DNA of 64,000 nt, from the NCBI GenBank assembly GCA_017562135.1, contig QEYB01001237.1:226541-290540 (forward strand), in the 5' to 3' direction. Below the pieces are notes generated by a model. The model was not told the origin of the DNA. It saw only the letters and a list, made by a program, of their open reading frames with translations, and made no database searches. Source of the stretch: Dipylidium caninum. Lineage: Eukaryota; Platyhelminthes; Cestoda; Cyclophyllidea; Dipylidiidae. The translations under genes and the position numbers were made by a program. Of this stretch, positions 26,101 through 37,939 are shown piece after piece; within the stretch, counting starts at the first letter, position 1, and every line of letters begins with the position of its first letter.

Positions 26101-26460
26101 GGCTACGAAACTCCGGTGGGTGTGGGTGGCTCCAATTTGTCGGGTGGTCAGAAGCAGCGCATAGCCATAGCCCGTGCCCTGGTGCGGAGGCCGCAGCTGC
26201 TGTTGCTGGACGAGGCGACCGCCGCGCTCGACAACGAGCCTGAGAGCATCGTGCAGGTGGCATTGGACGAGGCAATGGGTGAGGGCGGACGCACCAGTCT
26301 GGTCGTGGCACATCGCCTCACAACCGTTGATAAGTGTCGCGTCATCGTGGTGCTGCAGAACGGTAGAGAGTGCGAGGTTGGCTCTCCTGACGAGCTGAAG
26401 GCCGCCATGGGCTTCTACTACACCCTGCACACCGTGGACTCCGCTACGAAGCCGCATTAG
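17152..26460 (+). CDS. P-glycoprotein / ABCB-type multidrug exporter (about 21 exons)
   Basis: Full ABC exporter, TMD-NBD-TMD-NBD, about 1233-1260 residues (family about 1280); it uses ATP to pump lipophilic compounds across the plasma membrane. Exons: 17152-17172 (ATG, tentative), 17549-17580, 17621-17657, 17694-17972, 18056-18488, 18655-18761, 18927-19041, 19133-19240, 19824-19949, 20662-20865, 21378-21710, 22150-22260, 22417-22575, 22646-22750, 22838-22915, 23116-23358, 23450-23601, 23693-23833, 23944-24163, 25045-25464 (or 25383), 26101-26460 (TAG). Most junctions are GT-AG with matching phases. Exceptions: an extra base in the seventh exon (ggg at 18998-19000), an extra base near 23944 and a missing A at 24114-24117, and an abnormal end to the penultimate exon. 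Donors after the first exon and at 21711 are GTTGGT. Both NBDs keep all catalytic motifs, so indels may be assembly errors rather than gene death. Family certain; orthology within ABCB not resolved. Confidence 0.93.
17694..19041 (+). other. Transmembrane domain 1 of the P-glycoprotein
   Basis: The domain starts at [12 protein letters not shown], the usual lead-in to TM1. Six hydrophobic stretches follow: two in exon 17694-17972 ([27 protein letters not shown]), two in 18056-18488, and the rest in 18655-18761 and 18927-19041. The intracellular loop motif [11 protein letters not shown] is intact. The last exon needs one base removed at 18998-19000 to run from PDFSYFYT into [14 protein letters not shown]. 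Its length is then a multiple of three and fits the next exon. Confidence 0.85.
19133..21710 (+). other. Nucleotide-binding domain 1 of the P-glycoprotein
   Basis: Four exons. The A-loop region is [10 protein letters not shown], Walker A is GASGSGKST (exon 19824-19949), and the Q-loop is [10 protein letters not shown] (20662-20865). The signature is LSGGQKQR, Walker B is [12 protein letters not shown], and the H-loop is VAHRLTT (21378-21710). All residues needed for ATP hydrolysis are present. Intron 19950-20661 starts with a CTCTC run. If the GTTGGT donor at 21711 is not used, the frame would stop at 21779 and truncate the protein. Confidence 0.92.
19963..20000 (+). repeat. (CTCTC)n simple repeat in an intron
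   Basis: About seven copies of the pentamer ctctc/ctcct just after the donor of the Walker A exon. Confidence 0.85.
22150..22260 (+). other. Linker exon of the P-glycoprotein
   Basis: A charged 37-residue stretch ([17 protein letters not shown], then [10 protein letters not shown]) joins the two halves, as in other full ABCB proteins. RRSS is a typical kinase-type site. The exon end is uncertain: GGT|GTGATC at 22261 keeps phase 0 with the next exon (RVDQLLVP) but is a weak donor. Confidence 0.65.
22417..24163 (+). other. Transmembrane domain 2 of the P-glycoprotein
   Basis: Seven exons. TM7 is [20 protein letters not shown]; the remaining helices lie in 22646-22750, 23116-23358, 23693-23833 and 23944-24163. 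The exon end at 23358 (GCT|GTGATG) is a guess. From 23944 the family-like frame ([18 protein letters not shown], later PLSGSIVF) is one base off the incoming phase, and at the AAAA of 24114-24117 it shifts back to [16 protein letters not shown]. The two shifts cancel. The donor CGG|GTGAGA at 24164 is strong. Confidence 0.8.
25045..26460 (+). other. Nucleotide-binding domain 2 of the P-glycoprotein, with abnormal internal exon end
   Basis: Walker [11 protein letters not shown]-loop [10 protein letters not shown], signature [14 protein letters not shown], Walker [13 protein letters not shown] and H-loop VVAHRLTT are all intact. By homology the first exon should end at 25383 after SLPQ and join GYETPVG at 26101. 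The bases there are CAA|ATAGGT, not a GT donor. The next good donor in phase is GTGAGT at 25465, which would add 27 residues (starting IGLQRTCFP, ending RDEIICA) between the Q-loop subdomain and the signature. Confidence 0.88.
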
Positions 26461-29100
26461 TTTTGGTAGACTGTGGAATGTGTAACAACTTTCTTTCTAA
26501 TGTGCCTCTTACATCGTTTTTACTTCTGTGACGATTTTCTTCTTCTCTAATTGAAAACATTTTGTGTATTACGCATTATTGCCCAATCATCCACCTTCTT
26601 ACTCCGTCCCGTCTTTTATCGCTTGGCTGGACAGGTGCCAAAGGAGGAAAGATGGGATATTCAAGGCTATTTCGGGGTTCCACGGGGTCTGTCTGACCTC
26701 GATGACACCTTTCTGCTGGCCCAGTTGGTAGGGACCATTGTCTGTGATGGGCCTGGTAAATGCTAGCGAAGCGAATGCCCCAACACTCGCCTGGCAAGAA
26801 TCATCACGCAATGTTCACACTACTTCCGCAGACCTCTGTGATTCCTGCTAACATAAGGAAGCTAGGAAAGCCTCTTCTTGGAGGAAAACTGTGACCCCGC
26901 AAAGCACGAAACACGTGGGGATGACGGGACTTAACGCGAGTATAACACGCTCCCAAATGTAGCCGAATGGAAAACATGCCCACACCCATTTTTTTTACCC
27001 TCCTTCATATCAGTTTCTTCGGCGCGCATTCAGTCTGTGAAGCGGAGTTGCAGCTGCCAGCCGGTAACCTCGGTTATCTGGAGTGTGCAGCAAGTGCACC
27101 TTCACAATGACTGCACTGAGCTGCTGGCATGGATAAAGCAGCACTTTGCAGTGAAACATATTCACACGCAGATGAGAGCTTCAAGCGTATATATCCGTGC
27201 AGTCAGGATTGTCTTGCATCATGGTGAACATGAAACCTGCGTGCAGATCCGAGGCGACGCAAAGAATTTGTCACCATGACACGAGAGCACAGGCGATCTC
27301 TCGTCGGCATGATGAAAGTAGAGCTTCGTGGGGGGATTTCCTTGCATGTTGGTCGAGAAATTAGTCGAAGGTGCGGAGGAGTAGCTGACTGCATCAGAGC
27401 ACATGGATGTCAAGCGAAATGCTGGCGGCTTTCGGTCTGTTTCGCCGCTAGAGCACAACTGCTTTCACTTCGGCATTGAAGAATTAGAATTTGCGTTGGA
27501 GGATTTTCTTTCAGAAATTCAATTACGACGGAAATCCGAAATTCGCGTGCAACTGCTAAGGCCCTCGGTTTGCGGCAATTCAACGATCCACGATAGACGA
27601 GATTAGTTGTCCACTTGGCAACAATGTCTACGAGCACTTCAGGAACAGGAGAATTGTTTCGTTAACAGACAAGATGATGAGCTAAACTCGGCAATTCCTT
27701 TCCTGACACTGCTTTCTTGTCATATGTCGTGTCGTGTCAACACATAGAAAATAAATAATCTTTCAATGTGATCCACGTCTTACCAGTTGCCTTTAGTCAA
27801 CCCGCGCCGTAATGAGCGCTTATCGTTCTCAGAGACCAAGTTGGGAAGGAAAATATAGTTCCGCTTTCGCCCAAATTCCCTGCTAAGTTCCTCTTAATTG
27901 CCTACTAAGCGTTAAAATGGCTAGTAAATGAGGGTGGAGAAAGACAGAGAGGAGGGAGCCTCGAAATGGCCACTACCTACGACACGCAGCCCGTGGCAAA
28001 CCGCATCTTCTTCCTCGAGTTCGCCTCGTGGTGCTCCACAGAAAAAATATACCCACTTCCGCCACCTCCCCTCTGCACGAGAGACAGACGAAGCCGTCCA
28101 GCGAACGCTTGCCTAAGGGCACGCCTTCGTCGCGGACAAGATGATGTGCTGGTGAAGAGATTTCCGCTGAATTGTACAACGTGAATCAGGAAGGAACATG
28201 AAGTGTCCTATCAGACAACGCGACGATGATTGGAGGAGTAGGAGGACAAGACGGAGGAGGAGAAGGAGGATGGGATTTCGAATCGCTTTACTAGCGCTCG
28301 TATCTTGGCTCTTCTAGTATGGGATCGTCTGCCTTTTGGGAGAATGTACTGGCGACTCACATATCTCTGATGTCGGTCATGTGGAGCAGAGAGCCGGGAA
28401 TTTCAGCGACTGACCACATTTTAGCTAAATGTAAAACAACTGAGAAGGCATCGCTCGCTGTCCATTGACAAACTCGCATCTGCGCAACACGGTCACCAGA
28501 CTTTTTTAACGTCACCCACCCGCTCCCCACCACCACCACCACCCCGCTGCGAACCACAACAGGAGGGCGCAGAACCACATGATGATGAAACCTTGTTACG
28601 TAGCCGTCAAGTGCAACGCTAAGCCTGGGAGTAGCGATTGGACGTAATTACACACAGTTGTAACACCACCGTGAATTAGCGCATTGCGGTGAGAGTCCAC
28701 AGCGGAAGCTTACTTTCTCGCTCCACTCGCACGGTCAGCTCTGCCTCCTCCCACTCTGCCAACCCTTCCGCTTCCACAATGAGGGAATGTGAGGATGAAT
28801 GAGTGGGGTGTGAGGGGAGGAGAGGGAGTGGGGGGGGGGTAGCAGTGAACCGGCCGGTGTGAGAGTTACGCCATTAACATTGGTGCCGTCTCAACAGTTT
28901 TCGTCAACCAAAAGGGGAAGGAGAAAGAGGCCTTAACCATCAACCAGGTTGTGTAGACTTCTTTCAATCGTGTATTATCTTTTTTGCATTTGCTACTTGT
29001 TTGTCAGCCGTCTGCATGAGCACGCCGACATCAGGCCACGTGGATATTACATGAAATGCTGATCGGGGACGGGTAATTAGAGGCATTGCACAAATTTCTG
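26461..29100. other. Spacer downstream of the P-glycoprotein gene
   Basis: No intact gene was recognised. It holds a decayed copy of a P-glycoprotein exon at about 27430-27640 (listed separately) and a 10-base G run at 28830-28839. A short - strand stretch ends in a GTGAGT-like donor near 28365, with no recognised product. No canonical AATAAA was seen soon after the stop at 26460. Confidence 0.55.
27430..27640 (+). pseudogene. Decayed copy of the P-glycoprotein NBD2 Walker A exon
   Basis: ttttctttcag followed by aaattcaattac (27515 onward) matches ttttcatgcag|aaatttaattac at 25045. The likeness runs about 80 bases through the Walker A region (KFNY..., then gtttgcggcaattcaacgat against gctgcggcaaatcgactatc). 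The preceding intron end (gccgctagagcacaactgct against gctgcctcgagcagaacaat) is also similar. Stops and substitutions break the frame. This suggests an old local duplication of the 3' end of the gene. Confidence 0.45.
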
Positions 29101-29109
29101 CTAACACTC

Positions 29110-32100
29110 CCACTTCGTTGCTAAAGGTGTGGCGAGGGTGCACACCTCAAGCGACACTCATCCCCCACAAAATCTTTGGCAAATGTTTCATCTTTCGCCA
29201 TGCATTCATGCCTGCATCAGAGTGATTCGGTATGAGAGACTCGACTCAGTGTGGCGATCGTCATCGGGCTGTTGGGTGCGAAGAAGGGACAGACAAAATC
29301 TTTTACATACAAATATGAGTGGGAAGAAGAGGCAAATTGTGCAGACAAATGAGTCCATGTTCTTCGCAGCATTTCCCAATCCCACCGGCTCCGACCAAAA
29401 TGATCATAACAAGGAGGCGGAGAAATTTTTGCAACAACAATAAGACGAGCTGATGAACATCCGGCTTTTATGAGTCACTAGCCGAACGTGAGTCCTTCCC
29501 ACCAAGGTCTTCCAAGCAGTGGACTCATGCCAGATTGCGGGCATCGCACGTCACGCACGTGGAGACGCTATCGACAGGAGGTGGATTCAACTCTAACTCT
29601 TCCTCCTTGAACGCTTTAGCTCTTTGGGTCTTGGGTGATTAGCCAACCATTCCGACAGGACGAAAAACCCTGATGAAACTAAAATTCACCCCAGAACTGA
29701 CGTGCGCGCGTAGGGGGGATGGTGAAAAGAAAGACGGGAAGGTTTCTTCCGTGAATTGTAGAACAACATAGATGCACATTTGATCTTTCCTTCCACAAAT
29801 CATCTGCCAATTCGTTCTCCCCAAGACCAGCACAGCTGCATATATGAAGGTTTTACTTTGTCTCTCTCCCATCATCACGGAATCGGCTTACGATGTTCAG
29901 ATTGTCTAGCAGGTAGTGGGGCGAAATGGGACAAATCGCTCTTCAATACCAGACAAGATACTTGAGTCGCTCAGTCACACTTGTGCTCTCCGCACTTCAA
30001 CGTTTGTCTTCACGGTCAGCTCGGCCTCAAGACTAACAGGGTTTCGGTGAGTTGTCTAACGAACCAAATCAACCAACAACGAAACACATTCCTGGCTCAA
30101 AAATAGGTTCCACTTAACATACCGCAACGTGCCGGTCATCCTAGTTGCATTATGATGTCCCGAGTGATCTACGCAGCCTAACATGAGAAGGAAGTGGAAG
30201 CCTCCTCACAAGGGGCAACCAGAGTTGTCAACGTACGTGGAAATGATGGGTGGCCTCAGGTTGCCGGGCTCTGATGTGTGCTGGAGTCAGAAGGAGCTGC
30301 GAGTAAATTGGCGTGGAGGCAGCGCCTACGCAGACGATGTAGGATGCGGCGCAGGTACGAGGACACGGCCCACTGGCTGCCCACCATCTTCTTGGAGCAT
30401 AATCAGTCTCCCAGCAAACTCACACTCTCACCACTCTCACAAGGAATCGAGACGATAGTTGGGATGGGGCGGAGAAAGCCAAAGAGTGTGTATTGTGCAC
30501 TAACTAACGACGCCAAGTTCGGTGACGTGATGTAAGGGCAAGGAGGAAATTCGTCCACCCTTTCCGAAAGCCCTACTTTACGACTAGCCACGAAAACGGC
30601 ATTTAGCAGAGGAGATGTGTTTCAGAAGCACTAGTGCATGGAAGCACGTTTACCTTGCACCCGAATACGCGCCTCCTTCACCAATCTGCTGTGGTTGGCG
30701 AGGCGATTAATACAACGGATAGAGAGCAGCTCCTTTCCACTTATCTTGCCCAATTCCCTTTTCCCTTCCCCATAAGACGATGTGTGTTAACGTCGAAGTG
30801 AGCTGAGAATGAGTCGGAACGGAGGCGGTGCCTCGGCAGTTAAAAGAGGACATAATGACGACACGTGACATGCGGACGCTTAAGGCAACAGTCCCATCGG
30901 CCCATCGGCCCATCAGCTGCCGACCGCCCTCATTGGGGATTTATCGCCCTGCTAGCATCATCACACTGCCTGCACAGTCATGCGTTCGCCAAGTGAAAAG
31001 TGTGGTCATGCGGAGAATGCGGGTGGGCGTGTGCCTTCCACTGGTCAAAATCACCAAATTGGCTGCCAGGGCGTAAGAGCGTGGGGAAAATACGAAAAGA
31101 AGGCAGTTCGAGCACGAGACCGCGGTGGGGTTCGTGCGTCTCATCGCGACCGAATGGCCTCGAGAGCAGTTTAACGCTAACTGAATAAAATACAAAACTT
31201 ACGGATGTTCCTTCACACATAGGCAACGCGAGATAGCGATGTGGAATGTGACGTGTCACGCGCACATGTGCAGCTGCGTGACATACCGGTGAAATTGCAA
31301 TCGGGACAAGCAACAAGCAGAACTGGGCACCGGCATGTGGCAACGAAGGAGTACCTCTCTGCCGCTCAGTGCTTGGAAGAGGCACAAGTTGTGGCCCTGG
31401 ACTGGCATCCCTGGCCCAGCAGTCTTCCTCTCCCTGTCGGTCTTGTCGCATATTTTTGACAGACGTTGGCCACTGCCACGGTGTGACACGTATCCGTAAC
31501 CTGTCAACTCTCCTCTCTCAACTCATTATGCTCTGCCGAGAAAGACAACACACCGGTATGTCCTGCATTTGCACGAATTTCGGTCAAAGATGTGTGTTTA
31601 CGTAATAGCTTCGTGGAGGAAAATCGTTCGTTTTGGCACCATTGGCGCCAGGTTGTGCTCAGCTATACGTTCCCCCACCTGTTATTTGCGAAAGATCACT
31701 CATTTTTTTATTTCGCACTCAATTGCCTTTGTGGCCCCTCGGTTAGAGAATAAGGAACACCCACCCGTCTCCGGCCTTATCCTCGTAGTGTCTTCTTCCC
31801 GCATTCGGTCCTTATCCATACGCCAGGTCAGCGGACCTAACGACATTGACTTGTGCACAGCACATGCTCTATGAAGTTAACATTCATTCAATCACTCCTC
31901 TCGCCCTCGAAATCCACTGGTTCCTATGGCAACCGTCCAGTTCCCAGATTCCTTGCCTCTTCTTCTCTCTCGACGATTAGCGCTTGTGATGTCTGGTGAA
32001 CTCCACAATCGCTTCCAACGCCTGCCGGAGAGGAAATGCACGTCCAACGTGCCTACCCAGTCAATTTAACGGAACCTCCCATGTCCGACCGGCCCCGTGC

Positions 32101-32540
32101 TCCATCAGAAAATGAAGCATTTATGGTGACAGTGGGTCTTACATGCGAGCAGCATCTACTCTGTTGGTGGTTACGGGCGGAGCAATGGGAGTGGCAAAGG
32201 TTGAAGAAGGACACACCATGTGTGCCGCCTCAAACACTCGGTGTCCAGTCCGGAGGAGAAGAAGGGAAGCCTTACACGTGTGCGTCTCGAACTAAACGAT
32301 CACCTTGGCTGTTAATTTGACAGTTTTCAAAATGCTCACTTTTGTTTAGTTCTTGACCATTTGCGTCTGAGACACACGCCTTGTCACATGCGTTCAGACT
32401 TTTTACTAATAAATTTAGAATAAAATTGTGTATTTCCATTTTACTTCAATTTTCAACGAAGTGTTTGCATTGAATCGTTGCAAAGATATTGCCGGACGCC
32501 ACCAGTGTAGCGGCGCCGAGGATTCCCACCTCATCTCGGC
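29110..32540 (+). repeat. Large dispersed repeat R2, copy a
   Basis: Collinear, same strand, with 44880-46620. Shared blocks lie at 29490-29640, 29750-30050, 30150-30470 (the ggggcaaccagagttgtcaa block), 31640-31830 and 32270-32540. Copy a carries extra sequence between blocks. Its 5' end (29150-29350) is also similar to 35130-35300. Identity in the best blocks is about 85-90 percent. No reverse transcriptase or transposase frame and no terminal repeats were recognised, so it may be a non-autonomous element or a segmental duplication. Confidence 0.7.
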
Positions 32541-33929
32541 GGTTGGTAGAAAACCGATGTAGAAGCGCATTGCTTCCCGCCTCCTGTGCTTATTTTGCTG
32601 CGGGTTACCCAGCAAAGGCGTGCGAGAGGGTGGGGAGCAACGCAAAAGGAGGAAGAAAAGAAGAAAAATTGAACAGAGTTAAGCCCTCACTCCCTTCCCC
32701 CCTTCACCCCTTGCTCCATCACTTCCTCGCCCCGTTCCCCTTCCCAATCAACTTCCCCTTCCCCTTAGCCCGAGAGCCTGAGCCTAGGTGCAAGCATTTG
32801 TGCTATCCTCCGGTTTCGGTCTGCCACACATGGCATTTTGGTGCGTGGCCAGGTATTCACAAGTGAAAGAAAGTGACAGGGGGACAGGTGGACAAGGGAT
32901 GAGCACGGAGAGGGAAAATGGAGGCAATCGTGCGATGCGGGAGTGCGGAGCCGGGGGCTTGGTGGCTGCTTGGCTTGTGGAGGAGAAAAGTTGGAGTGAG
33001 TGGGGCAAAGGTTGCGTGGAATGGCGCCGTTATGAGGCGAGAGGGGAGTGGGGAGAGCAGAGGAGAGGGGAGATTAGAGGTATGAGAAACTGTGGCAGGG
33101 GGAGGCGGTAGAGAAGGCTGGTTGATATCAATGGAAGCATTGACTTCTCCAGCCCAGTAGTTTGATAATCTGAGAAGGGAAATGGCGTCCTGCACTCATG
33201 TATGCATAAATTGTGAGAGAGGCAGAGTGCATGTGTTGTGCCAACATTGCTGACATGCTGCTTAGGAGAGTGTTGAGGACATCTGCGCAGATGCCTCTGA
33301 TGGTTTCAGGCGACATGTCTTTACGAGGGCGGTTACAAGTCTCGAAGGGTGATGTAAAGAGCCTTCGTTCTCGTTCTCCCCAACTCTACTCGTCACCACA
33401 AGCTGTCAAGGCCACTTTCCTGCATCGAACCATTGCCAGAGTTCTCCTTCTCCGTGCTAATTCCCTCTCCAGCCTGTTCGGACTTGTGAATATCAGGGCA
33501 GGGAGTAGAACGCATGTGTGGCAGACAGGAGGCGGAGAGGGCAACAGATGCCTGCAATTAGGGTGAGGGTTGACATGTTACACCTGTTGTCTTTCCTCGC
33601 ATGATAATTGACAAGGGAGGGATGGAGCGGTTAGTTGATACATCAAACACAATAAAAACCCTTTCAAATTGCTCACTCCATTCATTCAAAGTGTGCACGA
33701 TGACCATTAATGAGGAGCAACTTGTACGTGTTTGTTCACTCACTTCTGTGGGTTATTCACGGAAAACCTTCGTCTCAGACACCCAGCGCTGGGGGACCTC
33801 AACTACAATTTCGGCGAAATCATTAACTCTCTCACCCGACTGGCGGTTTGGCGATTGCGCTAGACTCATCGACATTCAAGTTGCGCCATATCACCTCAGA
33901 AGTGCAAGGAGAACAGGTGGATGACCTGT

Positions 33930-34500
33930 TGTTCAGAGGAGAACTTTGCCACTCCTAAGCATCGAGATAGACAGGAAAGACAAAAATTAGGCGATGAGTT
34001 CCTGAGGGGATCGTGGAATTCTATCCTCTTAAAATAATGGGGAAACGGCACTCAAGGTAGGCTCATCAATGCCACAGCAGCAGATCATCTTCTTCACACG
34101 ATTAGAGTTTCTTCTTGGATCTAACAAGGGAGCACATACTCAACTGAGCACAATCTGCTCGTCACTCTTGTCTCAGTACGGCATAATTCTGTTTTTCACG
34201 ATGAAGTGTCATTGGAGTTGAGGAGTGCCAGCTATACGGTAGTAAATCTGTAGATTCAATATACTATGAGTTGGTCGAACCTACGCGTAGACTTACAATA
34301 CAGCGAAAGTGGACAACTGGAGCGGAGTAAACAACTCTTTAGAAGAAAAATTATCTGTTCTGAACTCATACTGCAAAAACAGCGCATGAAGCATTCACCT
34401 TGTTCGACTTCGCACTCCTAATTCATCCTCCCGCAAAAGTCTCAAGTGTGCAATTGCAGGAATTTAATGAAAGTAAACAAGAATTATCACAAATGGGAGT
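33930..34500 (-). repeat. Dispersed repeat R3, copy b (inverted)
   Basis: Reverse complement of 11650-12330 with gaps. It lies about 22 kb from copy a, on the far side of the P-glycoprotein gene. Confidence 0.6.
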
Positions 34501-35129
34501 CAATTACTATGTGGGTTAAGCCGTGAGGTTTCTTAAATATATCTAAATTTCTCCCGTCAACAATACAAATTTAATCATTTCTGAGCCCACCCAGTTGTTT
34601 TCGGGTCTTTGTTAACTGTGGTGAGGCCGTAAGCCGGCTTAATGAAGGCGAAGTCGGTCGCCACCGACGCTTGGGTACACTTCAAATACACGTCCACGTT
34701 GCTATTATTATTATTTTTGCTATTCAATATTATGACATTTGCCGCATTATTTCAATCAAATCTTGTTTTCCTTTTTCCCCAGTGTGGAAAGAAATATCCC
34801 TCTTCTCTTGTCGACTTTGGCATTTCTTCTCCTTACTGGATCACGCAAACTTGATGCGAAAAATAGATTCTACAACTCAGATTGACTGTATACAGTCAAG
34901 TTAAATTTCCCTTGACAGACACCACACTGTCTGGCTGATTGTGAAGGAGAACAGGGGTACAATTTCCGACTGCTTTTGGTCTGCCTACTCTGTCTCACCC
35001 AAAGGGGTTTCATACACCTCGTCTTTCCTCCAAACCTCACATGTTCAAGTCGCCTTTCGCCTCCATGATGACTCCTTTTCGCATAAGTTACCGGGGCCCT
35101 TAAGTCGATGCTGATTCGCCTCTGCGCAC

Positions 35130-35300
35130 TCATTCAGGCTACCCAGATGATTCCCCACTCTCATGCTTGCCTGCATGAAAGACGCGATTCAATGCCGCGA
35201 TCATCGTCGGGCTACTCGAGAGAAGGGAAGGAGGGAAGAAACCTGCAAGTTGTCAAATATGATCGTGAGAAGAGAATTCTTGTCAGCACCATTCAGTGAC
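35130..35300 (+). repeat. Partial copy of the R2 5' end
   Basis: The sequence around ttgcctgcatgaaagacgcg and gcgatcatcgtcgggctact matches 29200-29290, followed by a similar purine-rich stretch. Confidence 0.45.
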
Positions 35301-36739
35301 GCGGCGGAGGCACGTACAAGGAAGGACGATGACCGGCATTGTGCCAGTGAGTGTAGGCTGAGGAAGGAAGGCGAACCTTTGAAGCTTGGCTGGCGTCCAT
35401 CTCAACTCGTCGGTAACCAGATGAAGGCTAATGCTGTGGCGTTGCCGTCCACCTCGACCACGTTCGTTGTGTGAGTCGAAACTCTTTCCCCTCCTTCTGA
35501 TACCGCGGCTGGTGTTGCCCTCTGACTGCCGATTTGAAATGGGGAGAGAGAGCGAGCAATTTCTGCAAGTAAAGAGCAGCACAGTGAGCCAACGCTTCAC
35601 TTTCCCGGTGAAATTGTGCACTAAGGAGGGAAATTTGATTCATAACGCGGAGACGAGTGACAATGGACGAGAAAAGGCGGAAGGCGTTTGAGCAGATTTC
35701 AGTTGACTGGAGTGATTTTCGGTTGGGGATTGAGCCGACCAGTGGAAGGATGTTCAGTGGACCAAAGCACGTAAGTATATTCACAGATGTCTCCGAGTAC
35801 TCCCAGTGAGTAGCATTGAAATCACTCAACAATTTGGAATCGAACTCACCACTGCAGCCGGAGGTGCCACCTCAACTGCCACCGGAGTGAGAACCACAGC
35901 TTCATTGACTTTCCCCCAATGCATCGCCCTTCGTCCCTCGCCACCCAACCGTGTGCAGTTTTGGCATCCTTCTTGGTACCAGATGCTGTGTTCTGCCCCT
36001 ACGCTTATTCGTTATTTCTGGAGTACTCGATGCAGGGATTGGTTTTTTTGAAGGAGGTGGGGAGATCCACCATTATACACTTCTGCATACGCGATTGCAT
36101 CGCAGCTAGCGGTTGTCTCGGGAAGAATTGAGAAAATATGTGGATGTGGAGGAAATGTTGGATATGAGCGGAAGAGACAGAGTAGGAGAGGAGGAGGAGG
36201 ACAAAACGAAGGATCACGCGTTTCGTAGCCAGGGAGTGGGATGGCAAAACCTAGAAAGTGGGAGAGGCGCTGCACTACGGTTGCTCTTCCTTTTCTGACG
36301 CACAATGCCATATCAGGCGACGTTCTTAGCAGTGGTCCACCAATCGAGCTGCACTTTTTCGAGCGCAAGCAGCCAGCCAGCCTGATTAGGGAAAGTTCTG
36401 GTGAAATTAGGAGAGACAGTCCACTCTCGACTTATTGCCGTTCTCCTCGTCATCACTGGCTTGGTGGAACCAAACAAGATCACAGCAGGACACAACATAA
36501 AATAGTAGAAGCGTTGGGGAAGCGGAGGGAGACATAATCGTCCTCTTGGGAGTCTGCATACCGGACCATTGTGACTCCGCCCAACTGGATGTTGATAGCG
36601 ACTCGTGTCCACACTCCACAACAGCGCAGCAGACGCTGTTGCATTGGTGGCCAGTGGGAGTGGTTGTAGAAGCAGTGAAAGCACTCCGCAAGGACCTATT
36701 CGCTTTTTTTTGCACCTGGGGATTTTGAGAAGAAGGGAA

Positions 36740-37300
36740 GGACGAAATGCCACTTCTCGCCGATTTCCAGTCTGAACGTGAGAAGTGATTGTTCGCAAAG
36801 AGTGGGACAGTGTCTCTTGTCACAGCACGCAGCACGCAAATAGAACTGATGTGAAAGAAAGCGGCCACTGGTGATCCTGCTAGGTCTCCCGTCATGAGCA
36901 TCGTTCTCGCCGAAACCATAACGAGCATAAGCTCTACCACGTCTCGCGAATCGCAGGCTTCTCCGCATTTACTGCGGCGCGCACCAAAGACCACGGCTCC
37001 ACGACGTCTGTTCAACACTCCACAGCCAGCATACTTTGCTCCGCCAACATGCCGTAACCTCGCTCACACACGCACACATCGAAATGATGTTCCTACTGAC
37101 GTATTGTCGTACTGTCGTCTCCGCCAAAAGTTCATGCCGACACCGGCACATCCGTTGTTAGTAATTTTGCCGAGGAGACGGGAAAGTGGCTGGACACTTA
37201 TTGAGGGCCACCAAACTGTGGCTTTTTCCAGTCTCAGGTCTTGCGCTGCGCTTAAGTGTGGCATGACAGTTGACATGCGATAGGCGGAGACGGGTGGAGA
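36740..37300 (+). repeat. Dispersed repeat R7, copy a
   Basis: Collinear and same strand with 37940-38480. Shared blocks: gaacgtgagaagtgattgt against gagcgtgagaagtgattgtg, the tctc.tgtcacagcac block, and a distal block around tgacatgcgataggcggaga. A 203-codon - strand frame crosses it but looks incidental. Confidence 0.55.
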
Positions 37301-37749
37301 AACCGAGAAGAAGGAACTGATAAACGCCCAATGAGAAAGCTGCCGCTCATGGAGAGTGGAGAACTCGAGAGTGTCATCCACTGGACAGGGTGGTGGACGG
37401 AAGAATGGTGAGGGTGGGTGACAGCGCTGCGAGGTGACAATATACATCTCACGGTGCCACAGTGAATCGCGCATTTTAAGCGATCGCCTTCCTTCACTTC
37501 ATTTGACTGCAAACGATTGAGTATTCTTCCAGCTGTGTTTTGCACGGTGCCGGGGAGAGGGGAGGGGAGGCGGTGACGACTCAGCTTCCTCCTGGTGCAT
37601 TGGTTTCTGCAGTTGGAGCAGGCACTGGTGAAGGCGATCTGCACATGGAATGCCTCGAGCATTTTCCATTTGTTCCCCTGGCACATTTCGTCCACCGTCA
37701 CACAAAGTTCTTTGCCTTACAAGTCATTTAAGAGTCTCCCCCTTTCAAT

Positions 37750-37935
37750 GACTAGCCAAGTGTAGTCTCCCCGTCCGAACAGAAGGCGTGACCCTGGAAA
37801 CAGACGTCGTGGTAGTCCTGAATAACTACCTCACCAACATGTCCATCATCACGGCAGATCACCAAAAACGGATCTTTCGAAGTCGGCACTAACTTTTGGC
37901 AGAGAGTACACCACCATAGGGCGTAAGGAAGAAAT
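37750..37935 (-). repeat. Inverted piece of R7
   Basis: gtggtagtcctgaataacta and the following tccatcatca block are the reverse complement of 38270-38420. Both give the frame VVLNNYL..(M/V)SII, so this piece and part of copy b form an inverted pair about 350 bases apart. Confidence 0.55.
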
Positions 37936-37939
37936 ACCA

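Noticed and set aside
25966..26457. 163-codon - strand frame over the last NBD2 exon
   Set aside because: Antisense shadow of the coding exon.
28357..28440. Possible short - strand exon (acceptor tttag, donor GTGAGT)
   Set aside because: Only about 70 bases, no neighbouring exon found and no recognised peptide.
30978..31451. 157-codon - strand frame
   Set aside because: Lies in the private part of repeat R2 copy a; no family likeness and not kept in copy b.
36407..37018. 203-codon - strand frame
   Set aside because: Crosses repeat R7; the sister copy at 38 kb keeps only part of it, so probably not a gene.
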